From Glebionis coronaria (lineage: Eukaryota > Streptophyta > Magnoliopsida > Asterales > Asteraceae), in NCBI GenBank assembly GCA_025667525.1, contig CM046881.1, forward strand, positions 32,534,665 to 32,598,664: a stretch of 64,000 nt of DNA, in the 5' to 3' direction. The notes under the pieces were generated by a model. It worked only from the letters and a program-made list of their open reading frames with translations, had not been told where the DNA came from and did no database searches. Below, in pieces: positions 1 to 21,510 of this stretch. Numbering within the stretch: position 1 is the stretch's first letter; each line of letters begins with the position of its first letter. The position numbers were made by a program, and so were the translations under genes.

Positions 1-2589
1 TCAAAGCATAGGATCGTAAGCTCACTTAATTATCCTTAGGATATGATTAACCTATGTAAACCCTTAAACTAAGAATGTAGAATCCCTAGAAATCATAAAC
101 ATACTATATAAGACCTAGAATAGGATTACATTATGATATAAACCCTAATCACCCAAGATAGAAAGTCATTAGGCTTAGTGACCTAAAAACCCTTATATTA
201 AGATTTTACATAAAATCAATACCTAGTCTTTTAGGACAACTCTAAAAACACTTATATCATGTCATTAAGGTCATAAGATTATATTAAGACAATTTACAAG
301 TACCATTAAGCACAAGGTACAAAATTTTAATGCATGGCTTATAAATTAGGTCAAAATAAGTATTTTCACCTTTTAGACATGTTTACTTAGAATAACCTAT
401 TAAACCAAGTGTGGGAACTTATTGGACACCTAAAACACAATTTCTAGGACCTAAATTAAGTTTAATTATCTAAAATGAGGATAATGGATTTAACAAGGAT
501 TTAGCCCTAGATCATTAGAAACCCTAATCTGCCTAGGTTTTCTTCCCAATTTCACCTTAAACCTTTGTTAAACTTCAAACTAAAGACCCAAACTTATTAA
601 TTACAATGTATAAACCCTAATTACACCCTAATACATCACTAATAACATTCATAAACCCATAATTACAAGAATTACAAAGTTACAAAGTTACAAGCCCTAG
701 AATTCAATCCGGCTAGGTTTTTCCCTCCAAAATACAGTCAAAATGTTTTCCCTCCCAAATTAAAACTTAGGATTAGATCTAATAGATATTTTGAGATATT
801 TTCAAGTAGGTGGATAAGCTACTTTTAGTTGACACATCCTTGTTCTCATCTAAATATTGTCGTGGCTAATTTCCACTACAAGACTTAGATAACTTTGATC
901 CTAGACTTCATGACTCATTCCTATACTTGCATAGATATTCCTAGCCTTCCTTAGTCACTACTCTCCTGTTCTTACACGTTTAGAGGCAAAACTTGGAGCC
1001 TCAGGATTAGAATTAGTATAAATATGAGTCTTTAGCTTCATTTTCATATCATCCTTCATTTTCACTTCTAAACGCCTATACATTCTGTTCCTATACCATC
1101 ATTGAAGCCCTAAGAAGTCCCTAAGATCAGTATCAAGATTTAGAAGAAGTTCTAGGAGTTATTGAAGATTTATGAAGAAGATATAGTCCATATACCATAT
1201 TAGGAGCCATTTTGGAGTTACCTAGGTAATCACTTTGTTAGCTAAGATTTGATCTTGTTATACTTTCTTATACTTGTTATAATGTTATTAGGATGTTATT
1301 AAGATAATCTAAAAGAAATTAGCTCATAAGATAATTTAGAATGGAAGTTATATGCTAAAGATGTCTTAAAATCCTAGTTTTGTAATTTACATGAAATAAT
1401 AAGCAAAAACCCATTTCAAAATCTATAATTCTGGAGAAATGTTTTTATTATGATTATAAATATGTTTTGAAACTTTGTTCTAAAATCCTAGATCGTTTGG
1501 TACATTTTTGAGGTTGTTATATGATTTTTAACAAGTATAGGGACTAAAACTGTCATTTTTGAAACTATAAACATTTTAGGCCAAAAGTGTCATTTTATGA
1601 AATTTAAAACAATAATAATAAATATTGGAAAGTTTTATACCCTAAGGTTAATATTTGAGGGTTTAAAATATAAATATTAAAACTATATACTTTAGGGGTT
1701 AAAAGTGTAATTAAGCTAAAAGTATAACTAAAAGGGCTATTTTTGCCAATTTTGAAACTAAAGAAGATAAATTTTAAACAAGAAAAAGTAACGAAGGTAT
1801 CATGTTAGTAGGGAGCTTTGTACAAAGATGTTCCATCTCGATATTACGTTTTGACCGAGTGGTTGGGTTTACGATTTAAAGTGTCCTCGCTCCTCAAACG
1901 TTTATAGAATGGCTTCCGAGTATGATGGCCCGAACAATGATGCTGGAATTACATTGAAATATTAATTAAATAATAGATAACTAATACTTAAAAGTATTGA
2001 ACTAAAGATCCAAGACTTGATACTATACACAATGTGTTAATCCAGGTTTGTGTGAGATCAAGTTGTGGTTTGTATGACCAAGATGTTATTCTATGAATGA
2101 AATATATCTGATTGCACCTCATATTCTATGGACATAAGGTGAGTTCGTAGCCTCACTTTTAAATGCTTTACAAATGAATTGAAAACCCGTGAGGGGGATA
2201 TATGCTAAAACGGGAATACAAGTGCTTTTCTATAATTGTATGGTATGATTACCGACACTATGTTTACTACTGCCATCAAGTCCCTTTTCAATCGTGATCG
2301 TTAATCATTCTATGAATGAGCGCTAATATTGTGAATAGTACTATTTGGGGACTGACATCCCCTATCTGGGCAAGTCGCGCTTGCTAGCAGCTGAAGGTTC
2401 CTACCTAGGCTAAACGGATACACTTTATTTTCCTAAACTCAGGAGTCCGACAAACTACCTACATAAGGGCAAGTTTTTGGTTTTTTGTATGTCAAGTAGC
2501 GGTGCATGAGCATAGTGTAGTATGATAACTATTTTATGTAGGCGTATAACACTATAGCCCGAAATATATACTTGTATTCAAAATATGTT
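1..2589 (+). mobile_element. Part of an old Ty3/gypsy-type LTR, left part
   Basis: No coding sequence is visible. The DNA reads as the left part of a long LTR in + orientation. A TATA-like TATAAATA lies near 1018, and the sequence resumes after the nested element at 20316 and ends in GGGGTGTTACA at 20606, a common 3' end of plant gypsy LTRs. The 5' end of this LTR lies outside the window. The break point at 2585-2589 is the ATGTT target duplication of the inserted gypsy element. Confidence 0.5.
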
Positions 2590-3817
2590 TGTCACACCCC
2601 ACCATGGCGGAATATGTGGCGCGACGTATGGATATCATCACAACAATAGCGTGTCTATAGAGATAACTAAATGAAATGGAAATATCATAAATGGTGACAC
2701 AATGTCATGAAGATATCTCAAACAATGCAGGCGTCTAGGTAAGTAGGTAACAGGTTTACCTCTTACCAAAGACATACATTAACAAATAACAAACATATAG
2801 GTGTCTACAAAGTATCACTTATTCAAACATAAATAAAGATTAAGAGGAAAGGGGGTTCCTCCAAATGCAATCCTAAGCCTTCCAGCTAGCCACTCCTATT
2901 CTCACGCTTAACCACATTCTCACCTGAAAGAGACACTAAAACACGTCAACATAATGTTGGTGAGAGTCATAGGTTTAGACTCCAACGCCAAATCAGTTAT
3001 AAGTTGTGAATAACAACCATTAACAAAATAACTTATGGACAATGTGCTACAATTATGTATTAAGAACTAGCATTCAAGTTTAACGAATCACCACAAATCC
3101 AAGGCTCCAAGCCTTACCAATAACCACAATTCCAAGGATCCAAGCCTTACCAATAACCATTGTCCCATAGGCGCCCATACACCTATGAACCAATCCCAAG
3201 GCCCCGCCCCTTGTCAACATCCCTTTGGTACCAAGTCAAACCACAATAACTGAGACGGTACGTGTCCCCCGATCCAAATCATAAACACAATCAAGAATCA
3301 CATAGCAGTTAATCACATAAGCGTACACACAAGTCCATCACAAACCTTAAAAACATTCACAACATTCTTTACAAAACCATACAGTGTCTCTTCCATCCCA
3401 TCTGGAAATCAAATCATAAAAAGACATGGGACTATGAAACTCACCTGAACAAGCTTCTCCAAGTACCCGCGCTCTAGCACCAACCTAAACACACAAACGT
3501 ATACAATCAAGACATGAACCACATACCAAAATGCCTCATCAATCTATGATGGATATCTAAACTTCTCCTACAACTTAACCCCATTTATATGCCATATGAA
3601 TCTCATTAAACCCCTATATAAAGCCCTTAAATTAGTTTAGTTCATAACTCGTCCCGTTAGCATTTAACCCAAAACAGTCCCGTTTTTCATACTTCAAACT
3701 ATTGGTCGAACACCCCCTTAACAAAAATAACATGCCCTGTAAAAGAAACCCTATGCCCTTACATGTGTTAGCTAACCCTCCCCTTTGGCCTCAACCTTAA
3801 AGCTACTGTTAAGACCT

Positions 3818-4022
<205 letters not shown>

Positions 4023-4367
4023 ACCTATCCAGAATTTACTGATTTTGAACGTATGAAAAGTTTGTTATGACCAGAGGGTCTTACCCTATCCCATTTGCTT
4101 AGCCCATCTCCAGATCTTTTAATATATAATCTAAATCTCATGTTCATTTGAAGCTCTAATTATAACCCTAAGTACCCCAAATAATTCAAAACATAAAATG
4201 AAAACAGGCTGATCCAAAAACTGTTTTGACACCCAACTGATGTAACCTGTTTTTGACCCAGTTCCCGAAATCTAATTTAGTTCTTGTTTATTTCGTTTGA
4301 AAGCTAATTCAATTACCTTTCCAGGGACATAAGATTCGAAATTTAAAAGTTTGTAGAACTCTAGATA

Positions 4368-5573
4368 GGGTTAAAGCCATAAATTACCAATGAACTTTAC
4401 TTTTTTTCTCGAAATTACTAATATGGAACATAAACTACCGTTATTACCATTCAAACTTGTTGTGACCGGCTAATATAGGTAACATATTAATCATATTTTC
4501 CATGTCATTATTATTTTACACATGGAATTCAATTTTTTATTAAGTTTATCCACATCACTATGTGGGTTGGGCTTAACCCGTATCTTCTAATCTGGCCCCA
4601 CATTTGAGTGATTTACATCTTAAAGTTTACAATCTTCTTTATCAAACACCAACTGCCACCCTTCTATTCATATCTTTCACCCATTTTTGAAGATCTAAAC
4701 TGTTTTCCACTTTTAAAAATCAAAAATGTTTTCTACTTCTATAGATCTTATTTAGTCAAACTCTTAGTTCCAACAAAACCACTACAAGATCCTTCTTTCG
4801 CTGCCTCTCTCTCAATCAACGTCATGCGCCGCCATTGTAACGTCTATGTACAGATGATTATTTTTTGTTGAATGAAATTGAAGGTATCTGGGGTTGATCG
4901 GATTTGTGCTTATCAATGGTAAGATATCGAATAAGTGTGTGTTGTGGTTTATTATCATCTGTATTAGTAGTGGAAGCGATGCATGTCCAAGATAGGTCAA
5001 GAGAAAAGTAAATTTAGGTCCACTACTTATCTGGGTTTGTGTTGGATGTGTTTAGCTTGGTTGGTTTTTGTTGGTAATGGTGAGAGATGAGTAGGGATGT
5101 TGATGACATGGTAGCCGGCGACCAAAGCCCCCATGAGAAACAGTCACTATCTTGATGCTGCATCCGGATCAGCAACTCCCACTTTTTTTTAACAAAGATC
5201 AACACCTCCCTCGGTCATCAAATTTTATGCTCTTTGTTAGCACTCGGTCCTCTTCTAATACAAGAGGAGAAGAAAATTGAAGAAGCGATCAACAAAGTGG
5301 AGGATTAGTGAAGTGAAGTGGTAAATCTGGTTAGGTGTAAAGATGATGTGACATTTATGTGAAGAAAAAAAAATTAATATGATATTAACCGGTTAAGAAT
5401 AGTGACGTGTAGGTGTTTTTCACTTTATTACCTGTAAACATAGGGCACCTACGAGAATGTTTGTATTGTTAGAGTAAATTATAAAGTTTGAATGGTAATA
5501 ACGGGAGTTTATGTTCCATATTAGTAATTTCGAGAAAAAAAGTAAATTCGTTGGTAATTTATGGCTTTAACCC
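4368..5573. mobile_element. Non-autonomous Mutator-like (MULE) element, 1206 bp
   Basis: The terminal inverted repeats start GGGTTAAAGCCATAAATTAC and extend about 90 bp with few mismatches. The flanks are the 10-bp direct repeat ACTCTAGATA (4358-4367 and 5574-5583). The matching LTR at 19296-19305 holds a single ACTCTAGATA followed by TGATC, which is the unoccupied site, so the boundaries are secure. The interior has no transposase. It contains short open stretches on both strands, not recognised, which may be captured host sequence. Confidence 0.88.
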
Positions 5574-6578
5574 ACTCTAGATATGATCAAACAATGGACC
5601 AAAAATTCTGCCCAGTTTTTAAAAGCGAATTTAAACATGATTAAACCCTAATTACGATCACTAATCTTCATAATAACCAAAGTAATTAATTCATATGAAC
5701 CCTAATCTCAATAATCTCAGAAAACTCACTAACCCTAATCCATCATAAGATCAATTTCATGATTAAATTGATTAAAATCATTAATAGTACAAGGGTTTTG
5801 AAGGTTTTACCTTAGAAATCAATGGAAAATCTTTATTTTTGAAACCCTAATTAGCCACCATTGTTGAATTTCGGCTAGGAGCTGTTATGGAGGTTAAAAA
5901 TCTGGTTATTTTGGTTATGGGTTGGGTTTGGTTAAGTCCTAAAGGCCCCCTAATCCCATTACAAGTCCATTGGGCCTGTTTTGAGTTTTTCCTTCTTTCT
6001 TTCTTGCGTCGTCCAAAACGACCCCCTTTATTATTTTTTTAATTTTTATTTTCTTTTTATTATTAATTAATGTATTAATAATATTACCTTAATTTACGTT
6101 AATTTATTTCAGCTCCAAAAACCTCCAAAACCGTAAAACTAGTCAAATTTACGCGTATACCGTAAAAGACGTAAAAATATACAGTTTTATAAAAAATCTT
6201 ATAATATGAAATAAACTATATAATTAAGTCCTAAATGACTTAAAACCATCTCGTAAATTATTCCCGTGACTAAATAGCTCATCCGAGACCCCTAAATGCA
6301 CAACCCTAAATCGTAAAAATACGATTTTCTATAATACATATACGTATACGTAAAACCACTAAATAACACAATCATATTTCATAGTCACTACTATGTGAGC
6401 TCATGAGCATGGAAACATCACACATCGTTTCACTCACATGGTACCCCGTACCCGAAAACGATGTCCAACCCACAGTCTATTCACACCACATAACTCATAA
6501 ACACATAAAGACACGTAATTCCACGAAATATGGACAAAATAAAACTAAGTGACGAACCTCAAAACTGTGGTTGTCACA

Positions 6579-9500
6579 TCACTCCCTCCTAATAGAAATC
6601 TAGTCCCGAGATTTACTCTTTAGCATCAGTCACATCGACCGGTTCCATGTTTTCCCCGAATTTCATCAGTTCCAGGCTCAAGTGCCTGTTCATCCATCTT
6701 CATTCCAAAGGCGAGCATATCCATTGAGTGACTGTAACTGCTATCGTTTACAGTCAATAGTTCTTAACCAACTTTAGAGCTTTATAAAGCTTTAAGAGAG
6801 AATAGGGAGTAAGGGGGACCTTCGTTTCATTAGAAATTGGACCCAGACCTTCTTTCTTCTCCTGCGGAGCCCTGATAAAGTAACCGGCGGCAGGTTAGTA
6901 CAGTTCTCCTGCTTGCGGATTTTTCCCTGCGCTGATTCAGGAGCCTTCTTCTTTAGTCTAGGATTCTAAAAAAAAAAGAAAAAAATGTGAGGATACTTGT
7001 TCTAAAAGAACTCCTCTCATTTCTACGTGAACTTTAGTTCATGACTCAATTTACTAGATATATTAACCAAAAATATTTAACTTCATTCTCAAACTCTTGA
7101 CCTCATAGTCCATAAATCTTACAATGACTCTTTGAAAATCAAAGACTCTAATTATCACAAATCCCGAATAACCGTATATGCAAATATGCATTCTCAAACC
7201 ACATTTCCCAAATCTTAATGCATGAAATATATCATGTACACCACTTAATTCCCTAGATAATTCTATACCCATAAGCTACTGGTCTTATCTTTCCAAAGAT
7301 CATAAATGGACCTACAAACTTGATACCAACTTTTACCTTTTTATCAAAACATACCATCCGTTACTATGGGTGTAACTTCCTACATAAATTTGTCACTAAA
7401 CTCTAGTGATTTCCTCTTTTTCAACATACCATCTCTTGTTACTCTCATCCTTTCCACAAACACCATTTCCACATTAGTAGTCTCTTTCACGAATTTTAGT
7501 CCACCATAAGGACAACTCACCCTATCCTTTCATATAGTGCCTCAAATGGCATTCATCGACTTCTAGTATGATAACTATCATTATATGAAAACTCAGACAT
7601 CGCTAACGAGTTCCCTACATCCCTTTAAATCAGTCACCCAAGCTCTCAACACGACTCCTATACTTGTATCAATTTCCCACTTTGTCCATCATTTTCTAAT
7701 TAGCTGGATATACTCATATCCAATCATTTTCATCAACTCCCTTTAGTCCATACCGCAAATTACTTAAAAATTCCAATTTCCTTACACAAGTGACCTTTGA
7801 CGATATTTCACATATTGATTAGTTTATCACAATGAGGCTCTTCCAATCCAAATCAACTTATGATCTACACACATCACCAAAAGGACGGTTATCTTAGTTA
7901 GTCTATCAACTGCCATCCAAACCCATGCTACAACTACTTCCATAAAATTTGGATAGATCATTAGTAGCACCTATACACTTCTTTCTCACTTTTCTCCATG
8001 AAAGATTTTTTTTCCCTGATACTCACACTTCCTTTATACCTACACAATGTCTTACCTTCAAGGTCATAGTGCTCCTCATCTTGTCTCAGTTAGACCAATC
8101 CCTTCGTCTCTCATGACACATCACATCTATAACTCCTCAATCATTCGATTATCGATACTAAGCCTTCCAATCAAACAGTATAGGTCAGTACCATTTCCTT
8201 TCCACATTACAACAATATTAGCATGCTTAGTGCCTTAGTCTACTCATTAGGCTATACCAAAGTTTTACCTTCGGTTCCTATCTCGGCCTATTTCATTCAT
8301 GATTCGTATCTATCGACACTTCCTTCTTCTTCCTCAGCTCATGACATACATCATGATGTTATGCTTCCCGTCTTTCAAGTCATCTATACCTCAAAATATT
8401 TCCAAGTAGCTTCACTTATTTTTCCTCACAAGTAGTTCCCCTACCCCCTCCTAATAGGGACAGACTAGAGTTTTATGTGATCCCATGCGGATCACACTCT
8501 CATCTTATACCCATATTAGTTTCCATTTGTCTAAACTAAGCCATATTTTAAATTCTTATTCAAATCTCATACTTTTATTTTGATCTTGCACCCAACATGA
8601 GTTACTTTCAATCATCATCTTCTAGGAATACTTGGTTCTCTCCTTCTATGGTTCTCCCTAATTCCTACACTATCCTGTCTAACAGAAATTCTATACTTCA
8701 TTCATCAATTCTATGGAAATCGCTAGTGCATTGGATAATGTATAACTGTCTCTTCCAAAGATCTTTCATAACACCTTCACAAAACCGACTATCTAATCAC
8801 TTCTCCATGAACTTATTCAGCTCAACTTCACTACTCATCCCTCGATATTGATTGCCACAAAAATTCTATCCGCGTAGTCACTCGACTCCCCTTGTTACCT
8901 CTACGAGTTCTTAATCTCCCATGTTATGTATTCAATTCATCACATTCCACTAGTTCAGCTCTTTGTAACTCCACTCCGGTACTCGATATGTCCTTCTTCG
9001 TCACGAACCATACAGAGATTCCCATCATAGTACTTGTCACCTTTTCAGTCCTTGCAACTTCTATGACTCCTTTGAAATCTCTTGCTTCCTTCTAGCAGCC
9101 GACACGTAGTCCTTTCAGCTCCTTGATTCACGATGTAGCTCTTCACGCACTCCTTCTCGTCTCTATGATGTTACCTAGGAACTTCACACTACCCAGTAGC
9201 CTCTAACTTTAACTCATCTACCACAATATTTCTAAAGGTACGTCAACCCCTCAATGGCTCACTCTTCCTTACTTGTTGTACTTCACCATTAATCAGCTTC
9301 TTACCAATCATTCTTTCACATCCATGTTTTTCTTCACGTTTCTACTACTACCTTGCCTCCATAACTATACCAATTTCCTTGCGTGTTATTTGCCTAATCT
9401 TTCTATTGGTAGAAAGTTTCTACGCTACCCTCACATCCGCTAGTACTTTCATCAATCTCCTAATGGTACTTCAACCAACTTCTCATAGCATGAAATCTCG

Positions 9501-11668
9501 TTCCCACGACCAGTCAACTAACTTTACTTACTCCCTTATTCCCATAACCAATCTAAGTTTCAAAACTCCATAAATCTTAATCATTCCTTCAACACAACCT
9601 TTAAACCAAAACACATCTCTCCATTCTAATATCTAACCATAAGTAATACTACCCAACTCTATCCTCTCATCCTAACGTTTCCACAACCGCATAACTAAAT
9701 CATGACGTGTACCAAAAGAATTCCAAATAATCGTTTCCCAAAATAAAATATAGGGTAAAACGAACCCTAGCGAAAACAACTGAAAATAAAACAATGTAAT
9801 CCGAAATATCAATGGAGTGTGCCAACAATGAAAAATTAGACTCATCACGATTAGTATTACCAAATTTCGATACCTTAGAAAATTTTAAACTTTTGTCCCA
9901 ATTAGTTACTTCTCATAAGAACCAAACTTCAATACTACTAAAATCAATCATACTTATTTTTAACCATAAACTCATCTTTTATCTTCATTATTTTATCAAA
10001 GATATCAACTAGTTGGTATACTACAATCTTATCCTAACCATTATCTTGTTTACCCATATTAAACTTATTTCGCTTATTATTATGAAACCAATACATGTTT
10101 ATAAAATATAGTGTTTTTTTTCTTTCATTTTAATCTATACTATTATTATTATTATTTTATATAATCCATTTAGGCTGGTTATAACTAAACTATTACAAGT
10201 TTACAAGGTGTGGTGTTATTATTATCATTACTATAATAAAATCTCCCTTTTTACTATTTTAGTCTAGTTAAATACTTCTAAAATTTTAACTCCACTTAAG
10301 AAAATCATTGTAAAATTTCTTCACCCTTTAAAATGTATTATCACATGTTACCTAGAAAACTAATCCAATTATTTTCAAGACAATTTTTTTATAACTTACT
10401 ACCACAAACTTATATAAAAGATATATAAGTCACGATATCATACCATACACTTACAAATTATTTTCGAAATCGTTTTCCTATAATTAGCCACACTTATTTG
10501 TAAGAAAATTTAGTAGTTCTCATTAATTAAAATACATACCCGAATGTAGACACACATCAAAAGACAAAACGTCGTTGGAACTCCATCAAACTCCAGCACC
10601 ATAAAACACGAGCAAACACAAGGTACGTTCAAGTTATAATAACTACTGAACGACCATATATCATAACTTAACACATACTAGTATATATACATCCGCATAT
10701 ATATACCTATTAAATCACCCAAAACATACTCGTTACCATACATATCAAATCAATCAATCGCGTCATACTTTCGTTTTTCCATACGAGTAATCACCATCTT
10801 ACAACAAGGCATAAAACACATCACTAAAACCAGTCCATATCGTATGACCGCATAATCACACAACATGAGTATAACCCAAAACATATAACACACTAAAAAA
10901 ATATCCATATAGTAGACAGCCGTTACATAAACCCATATATTATACATATACCCAAAAATCCACATGTCATCATATACAAGCATGTACTAACCCTCTTTCA
11001 TGCAATCATACTTAAGAACCCATTGAAGTTGTGGTACTTGTATAACTATGTTGGCCACCATACTTATACAATTACCCTTTCCTCAATGCACTCCCTCCTA
11101 TGATGACACTTATAAGAATCAATACAACATATAACACATAAATCCATCTACTCACATAAGCTCATAACCACATAAACAACAAGGTCCAAAACTCCATCTA
11201 TTAAAATAATATAGTCAAACTCTTGGAATACATAAATCCATAGTCTAGCTAAAACAGCATAGACAAACTCCAACACAACATCATAACCAGTTATAAGTCA
11301 TGTCTCCCATAAGAGTGGAAACAACTTAAAATCCTTCCTATCCACCTACTCCTAGTAACTCGAATCACCACATGATTCTTAGGGAACATGAATTAAACAT
11401 CAAAAGAAAAATACTATACATTAGGTACACCAAATAACTTACTATGGTGAAAGTAATTTATATATCAAAAGCAAAACAGAAATTAACAGGTGACTAAGTA
11501 TGGGCAACTACAGTTCAACTCTTACTAGTCAAATTCACAAAAAATAATATTTAGGAAAATACAATCAAGACCATACGTAATCCTATGTCGCCTATATGCA
11601 GGGATCCTTAAGCTATAGACTAGGCTAGGCAACCTAATTCTCTATAACCATTGGCTCTGATACCATTC
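6579..11668 (-). mobile_element. Decayed internal region of the gypsy element
   Basis: About 5.1 kb lies between the two LTRs. Apart from the integrase remnant at 7063-7935 I recognise no domain, and stops occur in all frames. The short open frames around 8.0-9.6 kb on the + strand are antisense to the element and are not supported as genes. The primer-binding site is at the right end and the polypurine tract at the left end. Confidence 0.7.
7063..7935 (-). pseudogene. Gypsy integrase / chromovirus C-terminus remnant
   Basis: Reading leftward and ignoring stops and frameshifts, the translation recalls the end of plant chromovirus pol. It runs through a VDRLTK-like integrase motif (about 7900), LRAWVTDLKG and FSYNDSYHT (about 7660-7560), PFEALYER (about 7540), KVGIKFVGPF and PVAYG (about 7340-7265), then SGVHDIFHALRFGKC and MDYEVKSLR (7240-7090). 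These match, in order, the integrase core, the 'GPF..PVAY' segment and the region before the chromodomain in Tekay-type elements. Many stops show that it is dead. Confidence 0.75.
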
Positions 11669-12894
11669 TGTCACACCCCACCATGGCGGAATATGGGGCG
11701 CGACGTATGGATATCATCACAACAATAGCGTGTCTATAGAGATAACTAAATGAAATGGAAATATCATAAATGGTGACACAATGTCATGAAGATATCTCAA
11801 ACAATGCAGACGTCTAGGTAAGTAGGTAACATGTCTACCTCTTAACAAAGACATACAATTAACAAATAACAAACATATAGGTGTCTACAAAGTATCACTT
11901 ATTCAAACATAAATAAAGATTAATAGGAAAGGGGTTCCTCCAAATGCAATCCTAAGCCTTCCCGCTAGCCACTCCTATTCTAACGCTTAACCACATTCTC
12001 ACCTGAAAGAGACACTAAAACACGTCAACATAATGTTGGTGAGAGTCATAGGTTTAGACTCCAACGCCAAATCAGTTATAAGTTGTGAATAACAATCATT
12101 AACAAAAGAAAATATAGACAATGTGCTATAATTATGTATTAAAAACTAGCATTCAAGATTAACCAATCACCACAAATCCAAGGCTCCAAGCCTTACCAAT
12201 AACCACAATTCCAATGCTCCAAGCCTTACCAATAACCATGGTCCCATAGGCACCCATACACCTATGAACCAATCCTAAGGCCCCGCCTTGTCAACATCCC
12301 CTTGGTACCAAGTCAAACCACAATAACTGAGACGACACGTGTCCCCCGATCCAAACCATAAACACAATCAAGAATCACATAGCAGTTAATCACATAAGCG
12401 TACACACAAGTCCATCACAAACCATAAAAACATTCACAACATTCTTTACAAAACCATACAGTGTCTCTTCCATCCCATCTAGAAATTAAATCATTAAAAG
12501 ACATGGGACTATGAAACTCACCTGAACAAGCTTCTCCAAGTACCCGCGCTCTAGCACCAACCTAAACACACAAACGTATACAATCAAGACATGAACCACA
12601 TACCAAAATGCCTCATCAATCTATGATGGATATCTAACCTTCTCCTACAACTTAACCCCATTTATATGCCATATGAATCTCATTACACCCCTATATAAAG
12701 CCCTTAACTTAGTTTAGTTCATAACTCGTTCTGTTAGCATTTAACCCAAAACAGCCCCGTTTTTCATACTTCAAACTATTGGTCGAACACCCTCTTAACC
12801 AAAATAACATGCCATGTAAAAGAAACCCTATGCCCTTACATGTGTTATCTAACTCTCCCCTTTGGCCTCAACCTTAAAGCTACTGTTAAGACCT

Positions 12895-16216
<3,322 letters not shown>

Positions 16217-16287
<71 letters not shown>
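16217..16287. repeat. (TA)n array 4
   Basis: This is 71 bp of pure TA between MITE c and element d. Confidence 0.97.
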
Positions 16288-18952
<2,665 letters not shown>

Positions 18953-20315
18953 CTTTTACCTATCCAGAATTTACTGATTTTGAACATATGAAAAGTTTGT
19001 TATGACCAGAGGGTCTTACCCTATCCTATTTGCTTAGCCTTTCTCCAGATCTTTTATTTAATTTATAACCTAAATCTCATGTTCATTTGAAGCTCCAATT
19101 ATAATCCTAAGTACCCCAAACAATTCTAAGCATAAAATGAAAACAGGCTGATCCAAAAACAATTTTGAAACCCGACTGATGTAACCTGTTTTTGTCCCAC
19201 TTCCCGACCTCCAATTTAGTTCTAGTTTATTTCGTTTGAAAGCTAATTCAATTACCTTTTCAGGGACATAAGTTCGAAATTTAAAAGTTTGTAGAACTCT
19301 AGATATGATCAAAACAATGGACCGAAAATTCTGCCCAGTTTTTAAAAACGAATTTAAACATGATTAAACCCTAATTACGATCACTAATCTTCATAATAAA
19401 CAAAATAATCAATTCGTATGAACCCTAATCTCACTAATATCAGAAAACTCACAAATTCTAATCCATCATAAGATCAATTTCATGATTAAATTGATTAAAA
19501 TCATTAATAGTATAAGGGTTTTGAAGGTTTTACCTTAGAAATCAATGGAAGATCTTTATTTTTGAAACCCTAATTAGCCACCATTGTTGAATTTCAGCTA
19601 GGAGCTGTTATGGAGGTTAAAAATCTGATTATTTTGGTTATGGGTTGGGTTTGGTTAAGTCCTAAAGGCCCCCTAATCCCATTACAAGTCCATTAGGCCT
19701 GTTTTGGGCTTTTCCTTCTTTCTTTCTTGCGTCGTCCAAACCGACCCCCTTTATTATTTTTTTAATTTTTATTTTCTTTTTATTATTAATTAATGTATTA
19801 ATAATATTACCTTAATTTACGTTAATTTATTTCAGCTCCAAAAACCTCCAAAACCTCAAAACTGTAAAACTAGTCAAATTTACGCGTATACCGTAAAAGA
19901 CGTAAAAATATACAGTTTTATAAAAACTCTTAGAATATGAAATAAAATATATAATTAAGTCCTAAATTACTTAAAACCATCCCGTAAATTATTCCCGTGA
20001 CTAAATAGCTCATCCGAGACCCCTAAATGCACAACCCTAAATCGTAAAAATACGATTTTCTATAATACATATACGTATACGTAAAACCACTAAATAACAC
20101 CATCATATTTCCTAGTCACTACTATGTGAGCTCATGAACATGAAAACATCACACATCGTTTCATTCACATGGTACCCCCGTACCCGAAAACGATGTCCAA
20201 ACCACACTCTATTCACACCACATAACTCAAAAACACACAAAGACACGTAATTCCACGAAATATGGACAAAATAAAACTAAGTGACGAACCTCAAAACCGT
20301 GGTTGTCACAATGTT

Positions 20316-20606
20316 TAAGCCTATGAATTCACTCAACCTTTGTGTTGACTTTTAAGCATATATTTCAGATAATTGTGACTGATAGCATGGAGCAGCACGA
20401 GGATGGCATGAAGAGGCACAAGCTTGAAATTATTATCTTATATTTTGGGAACCTCATATTGTAAAACTTTGGTTTTTAAATGATATAAAAAGAAAGTTGA
20501 TTTAATCACGCTTTTAAGCTGTAATCTATCATTATGACTTGTGTTCTATGAAGTAATACCCCAAATCAATGTTCCGTTGCGTTAAGGTAAAAATAGGGGT
20601 GTTACA
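20316..20606 (+). mobile_element. Right remainder of the outer gypsy-type LTR
   Basis: This continues the sequence interrupted at 2589 and ends GGGGTGTTACA at 20606. The following bases (TTTAAGTCAGAATC) could be a decayed primer site but do not clearly match one. A solo or truncated LTR is equally possible. Confidence 0.5.
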
Positions 20607-21138
20607 TGTTTAAGTCAGAATCACATGTGATTTTCCTATATTTATATCAAAACACTAAATATGAATCTACAAGTTCTTGTAGATCATCATCTCCATCTTA
20701 TTTGTTTGTTTATGCACTTCTATAACATTCATTAATGATCTTCATCCATTGTTTGGCGATTGATGATGATTTACGGTGATCTATTTGTATTTTTTTAAAA
20801 CAACAGTGGGGCGGTGATTTACGGAGTTTTACGGCAATTTAGCGTGATGGATGATGATTTTCTAAGGATGTAAAGTAATTGTGTGAATTCCGGCGATGGT
20901 TGCTATGTTTTTTGACGACTTTTTAATTCTTTTGGCGGCTGAATTTATGGTGTCGTGGTGTGCGTGTTCTAAGGAGAGAAGATTAAAAATAAAGGACGGT
21001 TAGGTGCGTTTTTTCTGTTTATATATTATTGGGGTTTTATTATAAGCCATTAGATGAAGATTAAATGAATAGTCAATATTTATTTTTTGTTTTTTGTTTA
21101 GTGTGTGTTTTATGAGAATCTCAACTCCAAATCATATA
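20607..21138. other. Intergenic, nothing recognised
   Basis: AT-rich DNA with several GGCGGT/GGCGAT-rich patches around 20800-20960. I find no ORF or repeat boundary I can defend. Confidence 0.5.
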
Positions 21139-21387
21139 CTCCATCCGCCCCAAAATAAGTGTCCACGTTTAACTTTTTCGGTCTTTTTTTAACTTCGAGC
21201 GTAAATATATTTATTTGTGTTATATAATACTTGATAAAAATTATATCAATGAAAATACATTTAAAACTTTATCCATTCATATATTTTGCATCAAGTAATT
21301 ATGTAACACACCTAAAGATAATTACGCTCAAAGTTACACAAAAAAGACTTTGAAAACCAAACATGGACATTTATTTTGGAACGGAGG
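21139..21387. mobile_element. Stowaway-like MITE, 249 bp
   Basis: The termini CTCCATCCGCCCCAAAATAA and, inverted, CCTCCGTTCCAAAATAAATG are typical of Tc1/mariner Stowaway MITEs. TA dinucleotides flank both ends (21137-21138 and 21388-21389). There is no coding capacity. Confidence 0.88.
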
Positions 21388-21510
21388 TATTATGATTTTT
21401 TTCAAACAAAAAAATTAGAAAAAACAATCCATCGAAAGTATACACATATGCTTCTTATAGAAAGATTAGTAAATTCTTTTCGTGATGATATGTTTTGTTT
21501 TGCGTAACAA

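Noticed and set aside
8047..9573. Several + strand open frames of 60-84 codons
   Set aside because: They lie inside the decayed, minus-oriented gypsy internal region, do not share domains with anything recognised, and lack promoters or splice structure.
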